From: Azolla pinnata
Lineage: Eukaryota; Streptophyta; Polypodiopsida; Salviniales; Salviniaceae
NCBI GenBank assembly: GCA_037176905.1
Contig: JBBBWG010002114.1
Coordinates: forward strand, 38,672-102,671
DNA length: 64,000 nucleotides
Direction of reading: 5' to 3'
Under the pieces are notes generated by a model. It saw nothing but the letters and a program-made list of their open reading frames with translations, had not been told where the DNA came from and did no database searches. A program made the position numbers and the translations under genes. Each line of letters starts with the position of its first letter. Position 1 is the stretch's first letter. Shown here one piece after another: positions 1 to 9,771 of the stretch.

Positions 1-530
1 TCGGATCACGCATGCCCCTATCTACGTGCTTTTGTCTGCACTTTCGGCGGGGTGCGGCGCTGTGGAAGGCGGATGTTTTGAATAGACCGTTGGTTGTCTT
101 CGAGTTTTAGGGTTTAGGGTTTAGGATTTAGGAATCTATCGTTTTGTCTGCTCCGTTTCTACACCTCGCTTTTGTCTGTTTTTTTAAGGTTTTCGGCCTT
201 TACTGTTTGCTGATCTCTCGCGTTTTCCTCGTTCTTTTTCCCATGCTTTTCATTCTGTATAGCGAAGGATAGTGTCAGAAGACAGGACACTGAGGTTGGA
301 GGCCTTTCTGATGTCACAAAGCCATGGATGGAAAGAGAAGCAATGTACAAAGTAAGGTATTTCTCCTCATAAGCCTTTAAGCAAAGTGTATCCGTTCATA
401 GGTCAATCCAGTTATAGCTGTACTCAGATCGCTGATGACAGTTGTCTGATGCTAATTATGATAGATCACAGACCAAGCGGTAAGCTTGGAAAGTGGCTCT
501 GAGCGTGTGGAGTGGAAGAACGAATGTTGC
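1..530. other. Upstream region and leader of the PPR gene
   Basis: No coding region is seen here. A short run of telomere-type heptamers (TTTAGGG, three near-perfect units) lies at about 105-130. The frame of the following PPR gene is closed by TAG at 462-464, so the protein cannot start further upstream without an intron. A possible 3' splice site (tcacag, 465-470) lies just after that stop, so an untranslated first exon further left is possible but not shown. Confidence 0.5.
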
Positions 531-3023
531 ATGTTGGAAGATGGACTTCACTCCAGAATGCTTTTGCAAAGGAATGACGATGATCTCGCTGGAAAGATCG
601 CTGAGGAGTCCTATGTACAGTCCCAGAATGCTGGATTGGAAATGTCCAAACTTGATGTCTCTTCACTCCATTGCAGATCAGATTCTGAAATTCAAGATAT
701 TGAAGACCTAATGTGTATGGCCAAAACATGGCGGGGAAATGTTTGTCTGGAAGATGTCAGGTGCTTACATCGATATATCTACAGCAAGGGATTGGAAAGT
801 CTCACTTGTATAGTGAACCATGTCATTGGTTTGTATGTTGAATGCCAGAGAATGCATAATGCTGAACAGATGCTTGAAAGGTTGCCTTACCGGACTGAAG
901 ATTCATGGACTTACCTGATCTCAGGACATGTTGAAAATGGACAGTTCGAAGATGCACTTGATTTGCACCTGAAAATGGTCGAGGATTGTGTATCACCTAG
1001 TAGTTATACATTGGTGGCTCTGTTGAAAGCATGTGCTGGGCTAAAGGATCTTGAACGAGGACAGCATATTCACGAGGAAATAAAGAAGATGGACTTTTTA
1101 AAAGAATTGCCTGTCGGGAACACTCTGGTTGGGATGTATGCAAAGTGTGGATCCCTTGTAATGGCACATGAGGTTTTCGACAAGTTGTTAAATAGGAATG
1201 TTGTGTCATGGACTGCTTTGATCGGAGGGTATGCAGAACATGGCCCTTTTGAAGAGGCACTAAGGTATTTCTCACAAATGCACCAAGATGGTGTAGCTCC
1301 TAATGATGTATCTTTTGTTTCTACCTTGAAAGCATGTGGTAACCTTGGAGCAATTGAGAAAGGTCGCGAGATCCATGCAAACGTTATTGCAACAGGGTCT
1401 GGAAGTGAACCTAATGTAAGCAACAGTCTCATTGATATGTATGCAAAATGTGGCTCTATTCTAGAAGCAGATTATGTATTTCGCAAAGTGGCTTCACGAA
1501 ATGTTGTTTCTTGGACATCATTGATTGGAAGCTGTGCTGAAAGTGGATATGGGCTTGAAGCCCTTCACTATTTTGATCAGATGAGGTCAGAGGGCATCCA
1601 AGTTAATGCATTTACTTTCGCATGTGCCTTGAAAGCGTGTACCATCACAGGAGAGATAGAGAGAGGTCGACAAATCCACTTGGAAATTACCCAATTTGGA
1701 TATGATCTTGATCTTTCTTTGGCCAACTCTTTGATTGCCATGTACACCAAATGTGGTTCACTTAATGAGGCTCAAAATGTTTTTGACAAATTGCAAATCC
1801 GTGATGTAGTTTCATGGTCTGCCCTTGCATCAGGATATGCTGAACATGGCCCTTTCCAAGATGCAGTGAAGTGTTTTGAGCATATGCAACTAGCCGGTCT
1901 GTCTCCTAACAGAGTTACATTTGGTTGTGCCCTGAAAGCCTGTGGGAGCATTGGAGCGATCAATAAGGGTCGCGAGATACATCTATTGGTGACTAAGAAA
2001 GGCTTGGAAAATGATGTACATGTTGCAAGTACCCTGATTGGCATGTATGCTAAATGTTGCTGCCTTTCAGAAGCACAGAATGTTTTCAGAATGCTTCCTG
2101 TTTCGGATGTTGTCACCTGGAGCTCGATGATAAAAGCGTATGCACTGAACCATGAAGGCGAGATGGCTGTACAATGTTACGATAACATGAAAGAATCTGG
2201 TATCAACCCAAATTCTGTTACTTTCACTTGCCTTCTCACTGCATGCAGCCATTCTAACCTCATCGTTGATGGAATGAACTATTTTAAATCAATGAAAGAA
2301 GAATACAAGATCTCGCCACTTCCTGAGCATTATGCATGCATACTTACTCTATTGGCAAGATCAGGGCATCTGTTTGAAGCAGAACGATTTCTAGAGTACA
2401 TGTGTCCTGCGAGCAAAGAAACGTGGGTTGCTTTGCTAACGGTCTGCAAAACTCTCGGAGAAGTAGAACTAGGCTTTAGATGCTTTCAGGAGCTTGCTGA
2501 GCTAGATCAAGAGGATGGGGCAGCATGGTATGTGCTTATGGGTGAAATGTATGCTAATGCTGGCAGGTGGGAGGATGTGTATAGAATCGAACAGCTAAGA
2601 ATACAAGCAAGAGCTTATAAGAAACCTGCCATAGCATTGATAGAAGTGAATGGAGCGCTTCACAAGTTCACAGTAGGCCAAAGTCAGAATAAAGAAGTCT
2701 CATTGATGCTACAAAGCTGGAAACAATTCGTAAAAGATGAAGGCCATGTACCCCGTGTGAACCAGATTTTAAAACCCATCTCTGATAAGCATAAGGAATC
2801 TGCTCTTTGTGAACATGCGGAGAAAATAGCTATGGCCTTTGGCATCCTCAATACATCAAGTGGACAAACCTTGCGAATCTCTAAAAATTTACGGATGTGT
2901 GATGATTGCCACATCACGAGTAAAATGTTGTCCAAGAGGGAAAAACGGGAGATCATTCTACAGGACACCGCTTGTATCCATCATTTTAAGGATGGAGAGT
3001 GCTCTTGTGGTGATATGTTCTGA
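531..3023 (+). CDS. PLS-class pentatricopeptide repeat protein with DYW:KP-type deaminase domain
   Basis: A single-exon gene of 830 aa, predicted to be an organelle RNA-editing factor. The first in-frame ATG is at 531; the frame is open back to 465 but without another ATG. Residues from about 120 to 640 are PLS-type PPR repeats, with recurring segments such as NSLIDMYAKCGS and FTFACALKACTITGEIERG, each PPR pairing with one RNA base in this family. The tail holds a PG-box region reading KKPAIALIEVNG, then the deaminase signature HAE...CDDC, and ends HHFKDGECSCGDMF. The zinc-binding and catalytic residues (HxE, CxxC) are intact. The KPAxA form of the PG box and the replaced terminal DYW (here DMF) are features of the DYW:KP subgroup, associated with U-to-C editing in hornworts, lycophytes and ferns. 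No targeting peptide is obvious from this start, so a further 5' exon remains possible. Family certain; KP subgroup likely; target RNA unknown. Confidence 0.93.
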   Translation: MLEDGLHSRMLLQRNDDDLAGKIAEESYVQSQNAGLEMSKLDVSSLHCRSDSEIQDIEDLMCMAKTWRGNVCLEDVRCLHRYIYSKGLESLTCIVNHVIGLYVECQRMHNAEQMLERLPYRTEDSWTYLISGHVENGQFEDALDLHLKMVEDCVSPSSYTLVALLKACAGLKDLERGQHIHEEIKKMDFLKELPVGNTLVGMYAKCGSLVMAHEVFDKLLNRNVVSWTALIGGYAEHGPFEEALRYFSQMHQDGVAPNDVSFVSTLKACGNLGAIEKGREIHANVIATGSGSEPNVSNSLIDMYAKCGSILEADYVFRKVASRNVVSWTSLIGSCAESGYGLEALHYFDQMRSEGIQVNAFTFACALKACTITGEIERGRQIHLEITQFGYDLDLSLANSLIAMYTKCGSLNEAQNVFDKLQIRDVVSWSALASGYAEHGPFQDAVKCFEHMQLAGLSPNRVTFGCALKACGSIGAINKGREIHLLVTKKGLENDVHVASTLIGMYAKCCCLSEAQNVFRMLPVSDVVTWSSMIKAYALNHEGEMAVQCYDNMKESGINPNSVTFTCLLTACSHSNLIVDGMNYFKSMKEEYKISPLPEHYACILTLLARSGHLFEAERFLEYMCPASKETWVALLTVCKTLGEVELGFRCFQELAELDQEDGAAWYVLMGEMYANAGRWEDVYRIEQLRIQARAYKKPAIALIEVNGALHKFTVGQSQNKEVSLMLQSWKQFVKDEGHVPRVNQILKPISDKHKESALCEHAEKIAMAFGILNTSSGQTLRISKNLRMCDDCHITSKMLSKREKREIILQDTACIHHFKDGECSCGDMF

Positions 3024-4544
3024 AGCTCGAACTCCCAATGTCATTCTTTTCTTTGTTCAAGTGACATGCCGTACTTTCTTTGTAATTGTAGTGTAGCTTC
3101 AGCAAGAGAGGTATATGTGTGACCAGCAAAACAGTGCAATTGTCACTTAGGCCTTGGTTGCCACAAAATGCCATCATCCCCCTCAGTGGAAGTCAAACCT
3201 AAGCGAGAATGATCAATGTATTATATCTTGTTACTGCAGTACTTCAAACCTGAGAGTCAAGCATACTTGATGCAATCAAATGGGATGTATTTTCCTTGCT
3301 GCAATCAACCTGATTGGATTATATTGTCTGTGGGCTCCTTTCCATGGATACCAGGGAAGTTTGCTCCAAAATTAAATGTAAAATCTATGTTAAGATACCT
3401 GGCTACGGATACCCCTTTATTGTAATGTCTCAACTGTAATTCTTTCTGCCAAAACAGCCAACATACATATTTCATTAGCGTCTGTAGGTTGATATTTGGA
3501 TGTCAGTGGCAATATGCAGTCAGTCAGTCTATTTTCCACCTCTATCAGATTTAATATCAATCTGAAGGGTATCAATAAAGTCTGATGAAGAATCTAAAAC
3601 TTGACAACTGATTTGTCGAAAACTTTCAAATCTATTTGCTTGTCTTCATTAATATCATTCACCACACTCCACTTTGGTGAAACTGTGTAATACGAGTTTT
3701 AACTCAAATGCTAAGATCGTCCCCCTAGCACTCACTCATTACTACAGAAGGACAGGTGATCCTGGTAGATAAAGAAGGTGATCATCAATAGCAAGATACA
3801 TGCTCAAAAGAGAAATAAGATAAGCAGAGATTGGATGAGGACTTGTCACCACACACAAGTTTTCAAATCCAACCAAAGCATACATACCAATGTGCTATCA
3901 CGCGAGGGATTGGAAACAGCTCAAGTGCAAAAAAAACAGTCATCCGAGAATACATCTACGTTGTGTTCATAGTTAATGTTCTAATCACATTCAAACTGTT
4001 TAAACAGAGGGAAACAAGGAATTGGAAACGTGGGGGAGCGTTTAGGGTTTTAGGGTTGATAATTTACGATTTCTGTGCAACAAAAGAGTTCCAACCATGT
4101 TACACATGATCTGTTATCTCTCTTACCCATATTCATGAACTTCCATGACTGCACTTTCTTGGGCTTTTGAATGGTTACTCTCTATGATCCAACCTACTGC
4201 TTTCTTGCATTCACATTTTCACAATGTAGATCTTGTTGCGTTACATGCAGCAATTTATTATTTTGAATGAGTTCTGTATATCACTCTTCAAACACGCTAC
4301 AAGTTAATGTTTTTACTGAGCATCTCAGTTGTGAAAACTGATTAAATTATCAAGGGAACAACTGAAATGATAGATATAGCAAGCACTTACAAAACTGATG
4401 ATAAAACTATGTGTGATGCTGATCAAGCAGAGGTTGGGCCAAAAATAGCGACAAATGCCCTCCAAATAATGGAGTGAAAACATCAAACTCCTAAAAGTTG
4501 GATTAAGAGACAGAAAACAAAGCCACAAGATAACCAAATCTCTC
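3024..4544. other. Spacer between PPR and NOG1 genes, no gene seen
   Basis: The spacer holds the 3' ends of two convergent genes (PPR on +, NOG1 on -). No open frame looks like a known protein. A degenerate telomere-type motif (TTTAGGGTTTTAGGG) lies near 4038-4053. Confidence 0.5.
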
Positions 4545-6554
4545 TTATCTCCTGTCTGTCTTCCCTGTTGATCGTTTGCCAGAAAACAGATGCTTGGGCT
4601 TAAGGTTATAAATAACCCTATCAGCTTCACCTTTCTTTGCATCTTTGTTCCTTTGCTTAATAGCTTTCTTACCGAGCTTCACGGCCTTCATTTTCTGGGC
4701 TGTATCTTTGAAACCTTCACCTGGCTGAGCTTCTGTAAGCGCTCTTGATGCTGACCTTGAGCGTACTCGAATCCTCTTCGAAGGTTTATCCACATCCATA
4801 GCATCATCGTCGATATCCATTGCAGAGGATCTCTCTCTTTTCCTGCCTTGCCTAGATCGAGACCTGCTGCGGGCCCTAGCAACTGCAGCAGATGGATCTA
4901 TACCCATGCTTGAGAGATGTCTCTCCATCCTCGTAGCATCGAACTTCCTATCTTTATCAAACTTCCTAGGGACAACTGGCTTGCTTGCTGCCGTAGCTTT
5001 CTTTGCCCTGTGCTCTTCCAGCAATTGCTTCTTCTTCTTCCTTATTGCATCAAGTGCCTCTTTCTCCTCCGGAGTGAGATCCTCATCACTCATTTCGGAG
5101 TCTTCTTCACCATCCTCAGCTTCTCTGATCCCTTGCTCATCTTCCAATTCTTCTAATCGTTGTAGAATGTCCTTGTCGATGAAATCAGCAATGTTATGCC
5201 CATCCATGATTTCAGGAATGATATCGTCTTTCCATTCATCATTACCCAAGATATACCTCTTACGAAGACTGGAAGAATAAACACCTGCACCACCATTCTC
5301 ATTCTCCAGATCCTTTTCGAGCTTTTTCTCCTTTATGGAAGCTTTGGCCCTACCTTCAAGAACAGTCTGAGGAATACAAGGAGGTCTATCCTTACCATCC
5401 CTGGGCCGAGGCATAGCCACATGAATCCTATTCAAGCAATCATTAAGTTTCTTGGACTTCATCTTCACCTCTACGCGTTGAGATAGTAGCCTCTCACAGG
5501 CTGCATTTCTCACAGCTATGACACCATCCTCGGTCAGAGTACTCATGGTGACCATGCAGTCATCAGATCCTGTTAGCTCCTCCGAAACCAGACCAGCTCC
5601 AGCACATTTTGCAGCTTCAGCCTTCATGTCCATGATAATCTTCTTATCTTGTTCCCCAAGTGTCTCCAGGGGCTGCAAATCTATTTTATTGCAAACCACT
5701 AACAAAGGCTTGTTTACAAACAAAGGCTTGATACTATGGAACAACGCAGCTTGTTGCTCTAAGGTATAGCCGCAAGCACCTGATATGTCCACGAAGAAGA
5801 GAACGGCAGCTCTCAAATGAGCCAAAGCAGTGATGCTAAGCATCTCAATAGTGTTCCGATCTTCCAGAGGATGATCTAATATCCCCGGGGTGTCGATAAC
5901 TTGCCACCTAAGATACTTGTAATCGGTATGTCCAACGAACAGAGACTTTGTTGTGAAAGCATAAGGTTGCACATCCACATCTGCTCTGGTTATCTTGTTG
6001 ATGAAAGAGCTCTTTCCCACATTCGGGTAGCCACAGATCAATATAGTTCTAGTATTCGGATCGATGCTGGGAAGCCTGGACATATGCTGCCTAACTTGTT
6101 CCAAGTACGCTAAGCTAGGGCCGACTCTCTTCATGATCGTGCACATCCTCCCGAGTGCAGAAACCTTGAGTTTCTTACATCTATACAGGGAATCGCCGTA
6201 CTTGAGCAGCCGCACATAATCTTTGCATACCTTGCTGATGAGATTCCTGGCGGTGTTGATCTGGCCGAGGGCGAGCTTGTAGTGGTCCTTGTCGTACAGC
6301 ACGTTGAGGAGGTCGGCGTAGAACGGGTGGATGTCGTCGACCCGGGGGAAGTCGTCGACGATCCTGGACAGCTTCTCGTGGAAGTTCTGCTGCGTGTACT
6401 TGACCTTGCGCATGTAGAACTGGCGGAGGCGGTTGATGGAGTAGCCCTTGTGGACGACGGTGGGGGTCTGGCGCTGGGTGCGGGAGAGGATGATGTCGAT
6501 GAAGTCCTTGGAGGTGGGGACGATGGTGATCTGCTTGAAGTTGTAGAGCACCAT
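4545..6554 (-). CDS. NOG1: Nucleolar GTP-binding protein 1 (NOG1), 60S ribosome assembly GTPase
   Basis: Intronless reading frame of 669 aa, the usual length for NOG1. NOG1 is an essential nucleolar GTPase that joins pre-60S ribosomal particles and helps their maturation. The N-terminal NOG1 helical region (1-165) opens with MVLYNFKQI. The GTPase domain follows: P-loop GYPNVGKS at 175-182, switch region around TTKS (201-204), DTPG at 221-224 and NKID at 289-292. The C-terminal third is acidic then strongly basic, with RS-rich stretches ([15 protein letters not shown]) and a lysine-rich end, as expected for a nucleolar protein. The ATG at 6552-6554 sits in a good plant context (GCCATGG). A telo-box about 155 bp upstream fits the co-regulation of ribosome biogenesis genes. 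No damage is seen. Confidence 0.97.
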   Translation of the reverse strand: MVLYNFKQITIVPTSKDFIDIILSRTQRQTPTVVHKGYSINRLRQFYMRKVKYTQQNFHEKLSRIVDDFPRVDDIHPFYADLLNVLYDKDHYKLALGQINTARNLISKVCKDYVRLLKYGDSLYRCKKLKVSALGRMCTIMKRVGPSLAYLEQVRQHMSRLPSIDPNTRTILICGYPNVGKSSFINKITRADVDVQPYAFTTKSLFVGHTDYKYLRWQVIDTPGILDHPLEDRNTIEMLSITALAHLRAAVLFFVDISGACGYTLEQQAALFHSIKPLFVNKPLLVVCNKIDLQPLETLGEQDKKIIMDMKAEAAKCAGAGLVSEELTGSDDCMVTMSTLTEDGVIAVRNAACERLLSQRVEVKMKSKKLNDCLNRIHVAMPRPRDGKDRPPCIPQTVLEGRAKASIKEKKLEKDLENENGGAGVYSSSLRKRYILGNDEWKDDIIPEIMDGHNIADFIDKDILQRLEELEDEQGIREAEDGEEDSEMSDEDLTPEEKEALDAIRKKKKQLLEEHRAKKATAASKPVVPRKFDKDRKFDATRMERHLSSMGIDPSAAVARARSRSRSRQGRKRERSSAMDIDDDAMDVDKPSKRIRVRSRSASRALTEAQPGEGFKDTAQKMKAVKLGKKAIKQRNKDAKKGEADRVIYNLKPKHLFSGKRSTGKTDRR

Positions 6555-6707
6555 GGCCGCAGAGCCGAGGAAGAGGAGGAAGAGGATGGAGATGGATCTC
6601 AGCCTCAGAGAGATGGATCAGCTTGCGGCAGCAGACGACGACGTCGTCGTCGTCTGTGTCGTCGGCGTCGTCGTCTGTGCAGAGCTCTGCTCGACACAGA
6701 GAGAGAA

Positions 6708-6716
6708 TTAGGGTTT
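6708..6716 (-). promoter_or_regulatory. Telo-box upstream of NOG1
   Basis: AAACCCTAA on the minus strand, about 155 bp before the NOG1 start codon. Telo-boxes are common near the transcription starts of plant ribosome and translation genes. Function here is inferred from position and motif only. Confidence 0.45.
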
Positions 6717-6718
6717 TG

Positions 6719-6787
6719 CTCTTCTTCTTCTTCTTCTTCTTCTTCTTCTTCTTCTTTCTCTCTTCTTCTTCTTCTTCTTCTTCTTCC
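6719..6787. repeat. CTT/GAA microsatellite in the NOG1 leader or promoter
   Basis: An almost pure TTC repeat on the plus strand, broken once by CTCT. On the NOG1 strand it is a GAA tract about 165-235 bp before the ATG. Just inside it, near 6635-6653, lies a small palindrome of GAC and GTC triplets. Confidence 0.9.
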
Positions 6788-6814
6788 TTCAGACTGAACT
6801 TTCCATATTTACTC

Positions 6815-7370
6815 GGATACCCCCCGCAGATAAGCAGATAAGCAGATCAGCGGATGATAAGCCGGGATGCCTCCCGAAGATAAGCAGATCAGCGGATGAT
6901 AAGCAGGTCGCCCCGGGCGGGTGACATCTGCAACGTCGGCGCGTGATAAGCGGGGATGCGTCCCCGATATAAGCCGGTCGACGTTGCGATAAGCAGGTGT
7001 GTTGCACCGGATCTGTACCCTGTTGTAAGAACCCGATCGACACTCGGGAAGAAGTTCGAATGCAGGCCAGAGCATACAAAAGCTACGAGGAAGCTAAAGA
7101 AGCCCTTGCAGGAATCACGGGAGTTGAGGAAATTGGATTATGGTCGAGCGATCATAGTTACGGCTGATACGCGAGTCAAATGGATCATTAATCAAGCTGA
7201 TGTAGAGGGAAACTAAAAACCAGTTTGATTCGGAGCAGGTGTAGCACTGGATCTGTACCCTGTTGTAAGAAGTCGATCGACGTTACGATAAGCAGGCATA
7301 GTGCGGGATCAGTACCCTGATTGTACGCCGATCGACATTACGATAAGCAGGTGTGGTAGATGTGATGGTC
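6815..7370. repeat. Cluster of degenerate repeats sharing a GATAAGCAG core
   Basis: The core GATAAGCAG, or GATAAGC, recurs at least nine times. A longer block (GGATCTGTACCCTGTTGTAA, preceded by AGCAGGTGT and followed by CGATCGAC) occurs near 7010 and near 7250, with a worn third copy near 7298. The cluster surrounds a likely retrotransposon fragment and may be what is left of that element's non-coding parts. No clean terminal repeats or target-site duplication were found. Confidence 0.6.
7080..7216 (+). mobile_element. Probable decayed Ty3/Gypsy retrotransposon fragment (RT/RNase H junction)
   Basis: A frame translating to ...LRKLDYGRAIIVTADTRV followed by KWIINQADVEGN resembles the start of the RNase H domain of Ty3/Gypsy polyproteins, where a leucine-rich RT end is followed by a D-containing strand and a G/W-I-x-Q-x-x-x-x-G segment. 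Only about 45 residues are recognisable, with no intact catalytic set and no other element domains nearby. It is a relic, not an active element. The match is from memory of the family and is not certain. Confidence 0.4.
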
Positions 7371-8227
7371 AAACAAATGTTTCCTAACCCATCAAGCAAA
7401 ACTTTAGTGTTTTCACTCCTTTCAAATCGCCGCAAGAGGCAGATACTGAATCAATGTTCCGGGTAATCGGGTCCCTCGAGCTGAATCTTCCGTGGAAGCA
7501 GACGTGCCTGCGAGAGCACGGGAATTTCGATCGAGATTTCATGCTTTGCTCCTCTTGCTCTGCTGCAAATGGCTTGATGTCGAAGCCAGATTGATTCATG
7601 GTCTTCCAGCCCTTCCGCCTCCTTTCCTGGTTTGATTTAAAAAATGCTTTCATATTCACCATTACCCCCCCCTCCCAAAAAAAAAAGCCCTAAACCCTGC
7701 AACACCGAGAAAAGAAAACCGCCACTAACAAAATTCTGGCAGCTACAACAACATTTCAAATTGCAAAATGACCTTTTAAAAGCCTATATATCGGCAGATC
7801 TATTCAGATCCGTGCATACAGAATCGATCATCGGTATACGAGGAGCGATGAAACAAGAGTTGGTATATCTGTATCAATAAGGCAGAGAAGAGAGAGAGAG
7901 ATCTACAGAAACATCTTGATTCTGATTCCAGACAAAAACCACTGAAAAATCAGCCCACATGGCACAAAACCATGGTTTTGAGCTAACCGTGGTTTGGATT
8001 ATTTATTTATTTATTTATTTTATTATTTCCTTTTGAAAATATGTTTCTGAAATTTACCGTTTTGCCCTTTTGCGACCACATCCTCTTCTTCTTCTTCTTC
8101 TTCTTCTTCTTCTTCCTCGTTCTCTGTCCCCGTTCCTCAGAAATTCCTGCTCAATTGCTGCCCAAACCCTACACATTTGCGTCAGGGCTCGCTCTACTGT
8201 GTCATGCTCACGCACTGCAGCAGAGAG
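7371..8227. other. Spacer between NOG1 and the receptor-like kinase, no gene seen
   Basis: AT-rich spacer. It holds a TTAT repeat at about 8001-8030 and a TTC microsatellite at about 8087-8118. No supported coding region is present. The promoter of the kinase gene is expected in its right half. Confidence 0.5.
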
Positions 8228-9771
8228 AAACCCTAAACCTTCCTTTCCACGGGATTCCCTCGACATACTGAGCTGGAATGAGATAAATTCAGGGAAAGAA
8301 GCTTCTTTTTCCTTCCCTGCTCCCGGTCCTAATCCGTGTTTCCTCGAGTTCTGGGCTCAGCGGCATAGAGACCGCTGCTGGAGCGGAAGCAGGAGGATGG
8401 AAAGAGAAGAAGAGATTTGACCTGCACCTCCTATTTCTGGTAAGCATTATTGTATCGTGGATAATGTGCTAAGATTATAACTTCTCTGGAAGCCATGGAA
8501 ATAGAAAAAATGGTAGCTGAAGATGTCGTTTCTGCTTTTGAATGAATGAACTTAATGCGGTGGAAATGTATGCTCATTTCAGCTAGGAAACATAAAGTTG
8601 CAAATGTTACTATTTTTGGTGAGCATCTATTGGTGGCTTGACATCGTCTTAATGTGCCCAATTTCTCCTCTGTCTTTGTCTGTGCTAGCTCATGCATTGT
8701 CTTGCCCCAAATGCTGTTTCATTCCCCAATTTGGGTGCTTACATTCTTTCACTTATGATTGGCCGGAGTGTTTTCAATCTCGTTTTTTTCTCACAATGGA
8801 GCCCTGGAGTTTCCTGATTTTCAATTCATTCACTTCCTCTTGGACACTGTAACAGTCATGTCACTTGCATTGCGATGAATCCTTAAATAGGCTTTTTGTC
8901 TTGGCCTCTCAATTCTCCAGATTTTCATTGTGCACGTTCTCAACATTTCATCTTTTGCTTGATGATTTGTTGCATTTGAACCAAGGCACACAACAACTTG
9001 AATTTGAGTAACTACTTCAGTATCTTAGTGCATTATCATGGTGAAGCTAATAATGGAAATACCTATTAGATCTTCAGAAAAAATTCATAATCTTTCCTCC
9101 TAAGGGTTGCGTATGGCTTTAAAATGATCAGGTATATGCTGCAGAATAAGGTTTTCAAGCTCTCGTAGTCCTAAAATTGCATCAAATGACATACTACCTT
9201 AAGTCAGATCATCCTCATATTATATTCATGGTAAATTTCATCTCAATTATCATACTAGTTAGTTGAGTCGTATTTTTCATCTGTCAGACGCTTTATTTCA
9301 AGGGCCATTAATCTCAGGGATCACATTTTGCATAGATCAGCACTTCCCTTTTTAGCATGGCAGATTCAATTCAGTCATATATTTCTGCTTGTTTAGCTTA
9401 CAATTTGTTGATTTGTATGAAACATGGCAGTAGATAACACTTAAAAAGGAAAATGTACATGCTTAGAAAACAAGCCTGAGAATCACATTAAAGCAGTTCT
9501 CCTGTCATAGGTAACTCTGTCTGCAGCAGTAGTGCGAACATCTCTGGACATCCATAATCAATGACTTTTAACTTTCAACTTGAAAACGCAGAATGGGCTG
9601 AAGTTCGTTACAAAATACGTCTAGCTTCTGCTGATTGCATATGGTAGCTTTCTATCTATTCTCTTTTCAATTCTACTACTTTATTGCTTTTAGGTGCTGG
9701 ACTTCGTGATTCAGTATACAGTCTCTGAATGCATCGTTGATGAGAGATGCTGTTTTAAGAACATCTGAAAT
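8228..9771 (+). promoter_or_regulatory. Probable 5' leader of the receptor-like kinase, with an untranslated exon and leader intron
   Basis: A telo-box (AAACCCTAA) lies at 8228-8236. A good splice donor (CTG|GTAAGC) at 8439/8440 and an acceptor (TTTTAG|GTGC) at 9693/9694 would remove a leader intron of about 1.25 kb and join the leader directly to the exon carrying the start codon at 9772. Short upstream ATG frames occur in the leader, for example 8397-8420 and two between 9730 and 9757, which could dampen translation. All of this is inferred from splice-site sequence. Confidence 0.4.

Noticed and set aside
486-530. Upstream extension of the PPR protein (15 extra residues)
   Set aside because: The frame is open but begins at TTG; the first ATG is at 531.
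6282-6797. 171-aa plus-strand frame rich in V, D, E and S
   Set aside because: It is antisense to the start of NOG1 and runs into the CTT repeat; the translation is low complexity.
8054-8420. Frames on both strands near the RLCK leader
   Set aside because: They derive from the CTT repeat and leader sequence, with no conserved protein feature.
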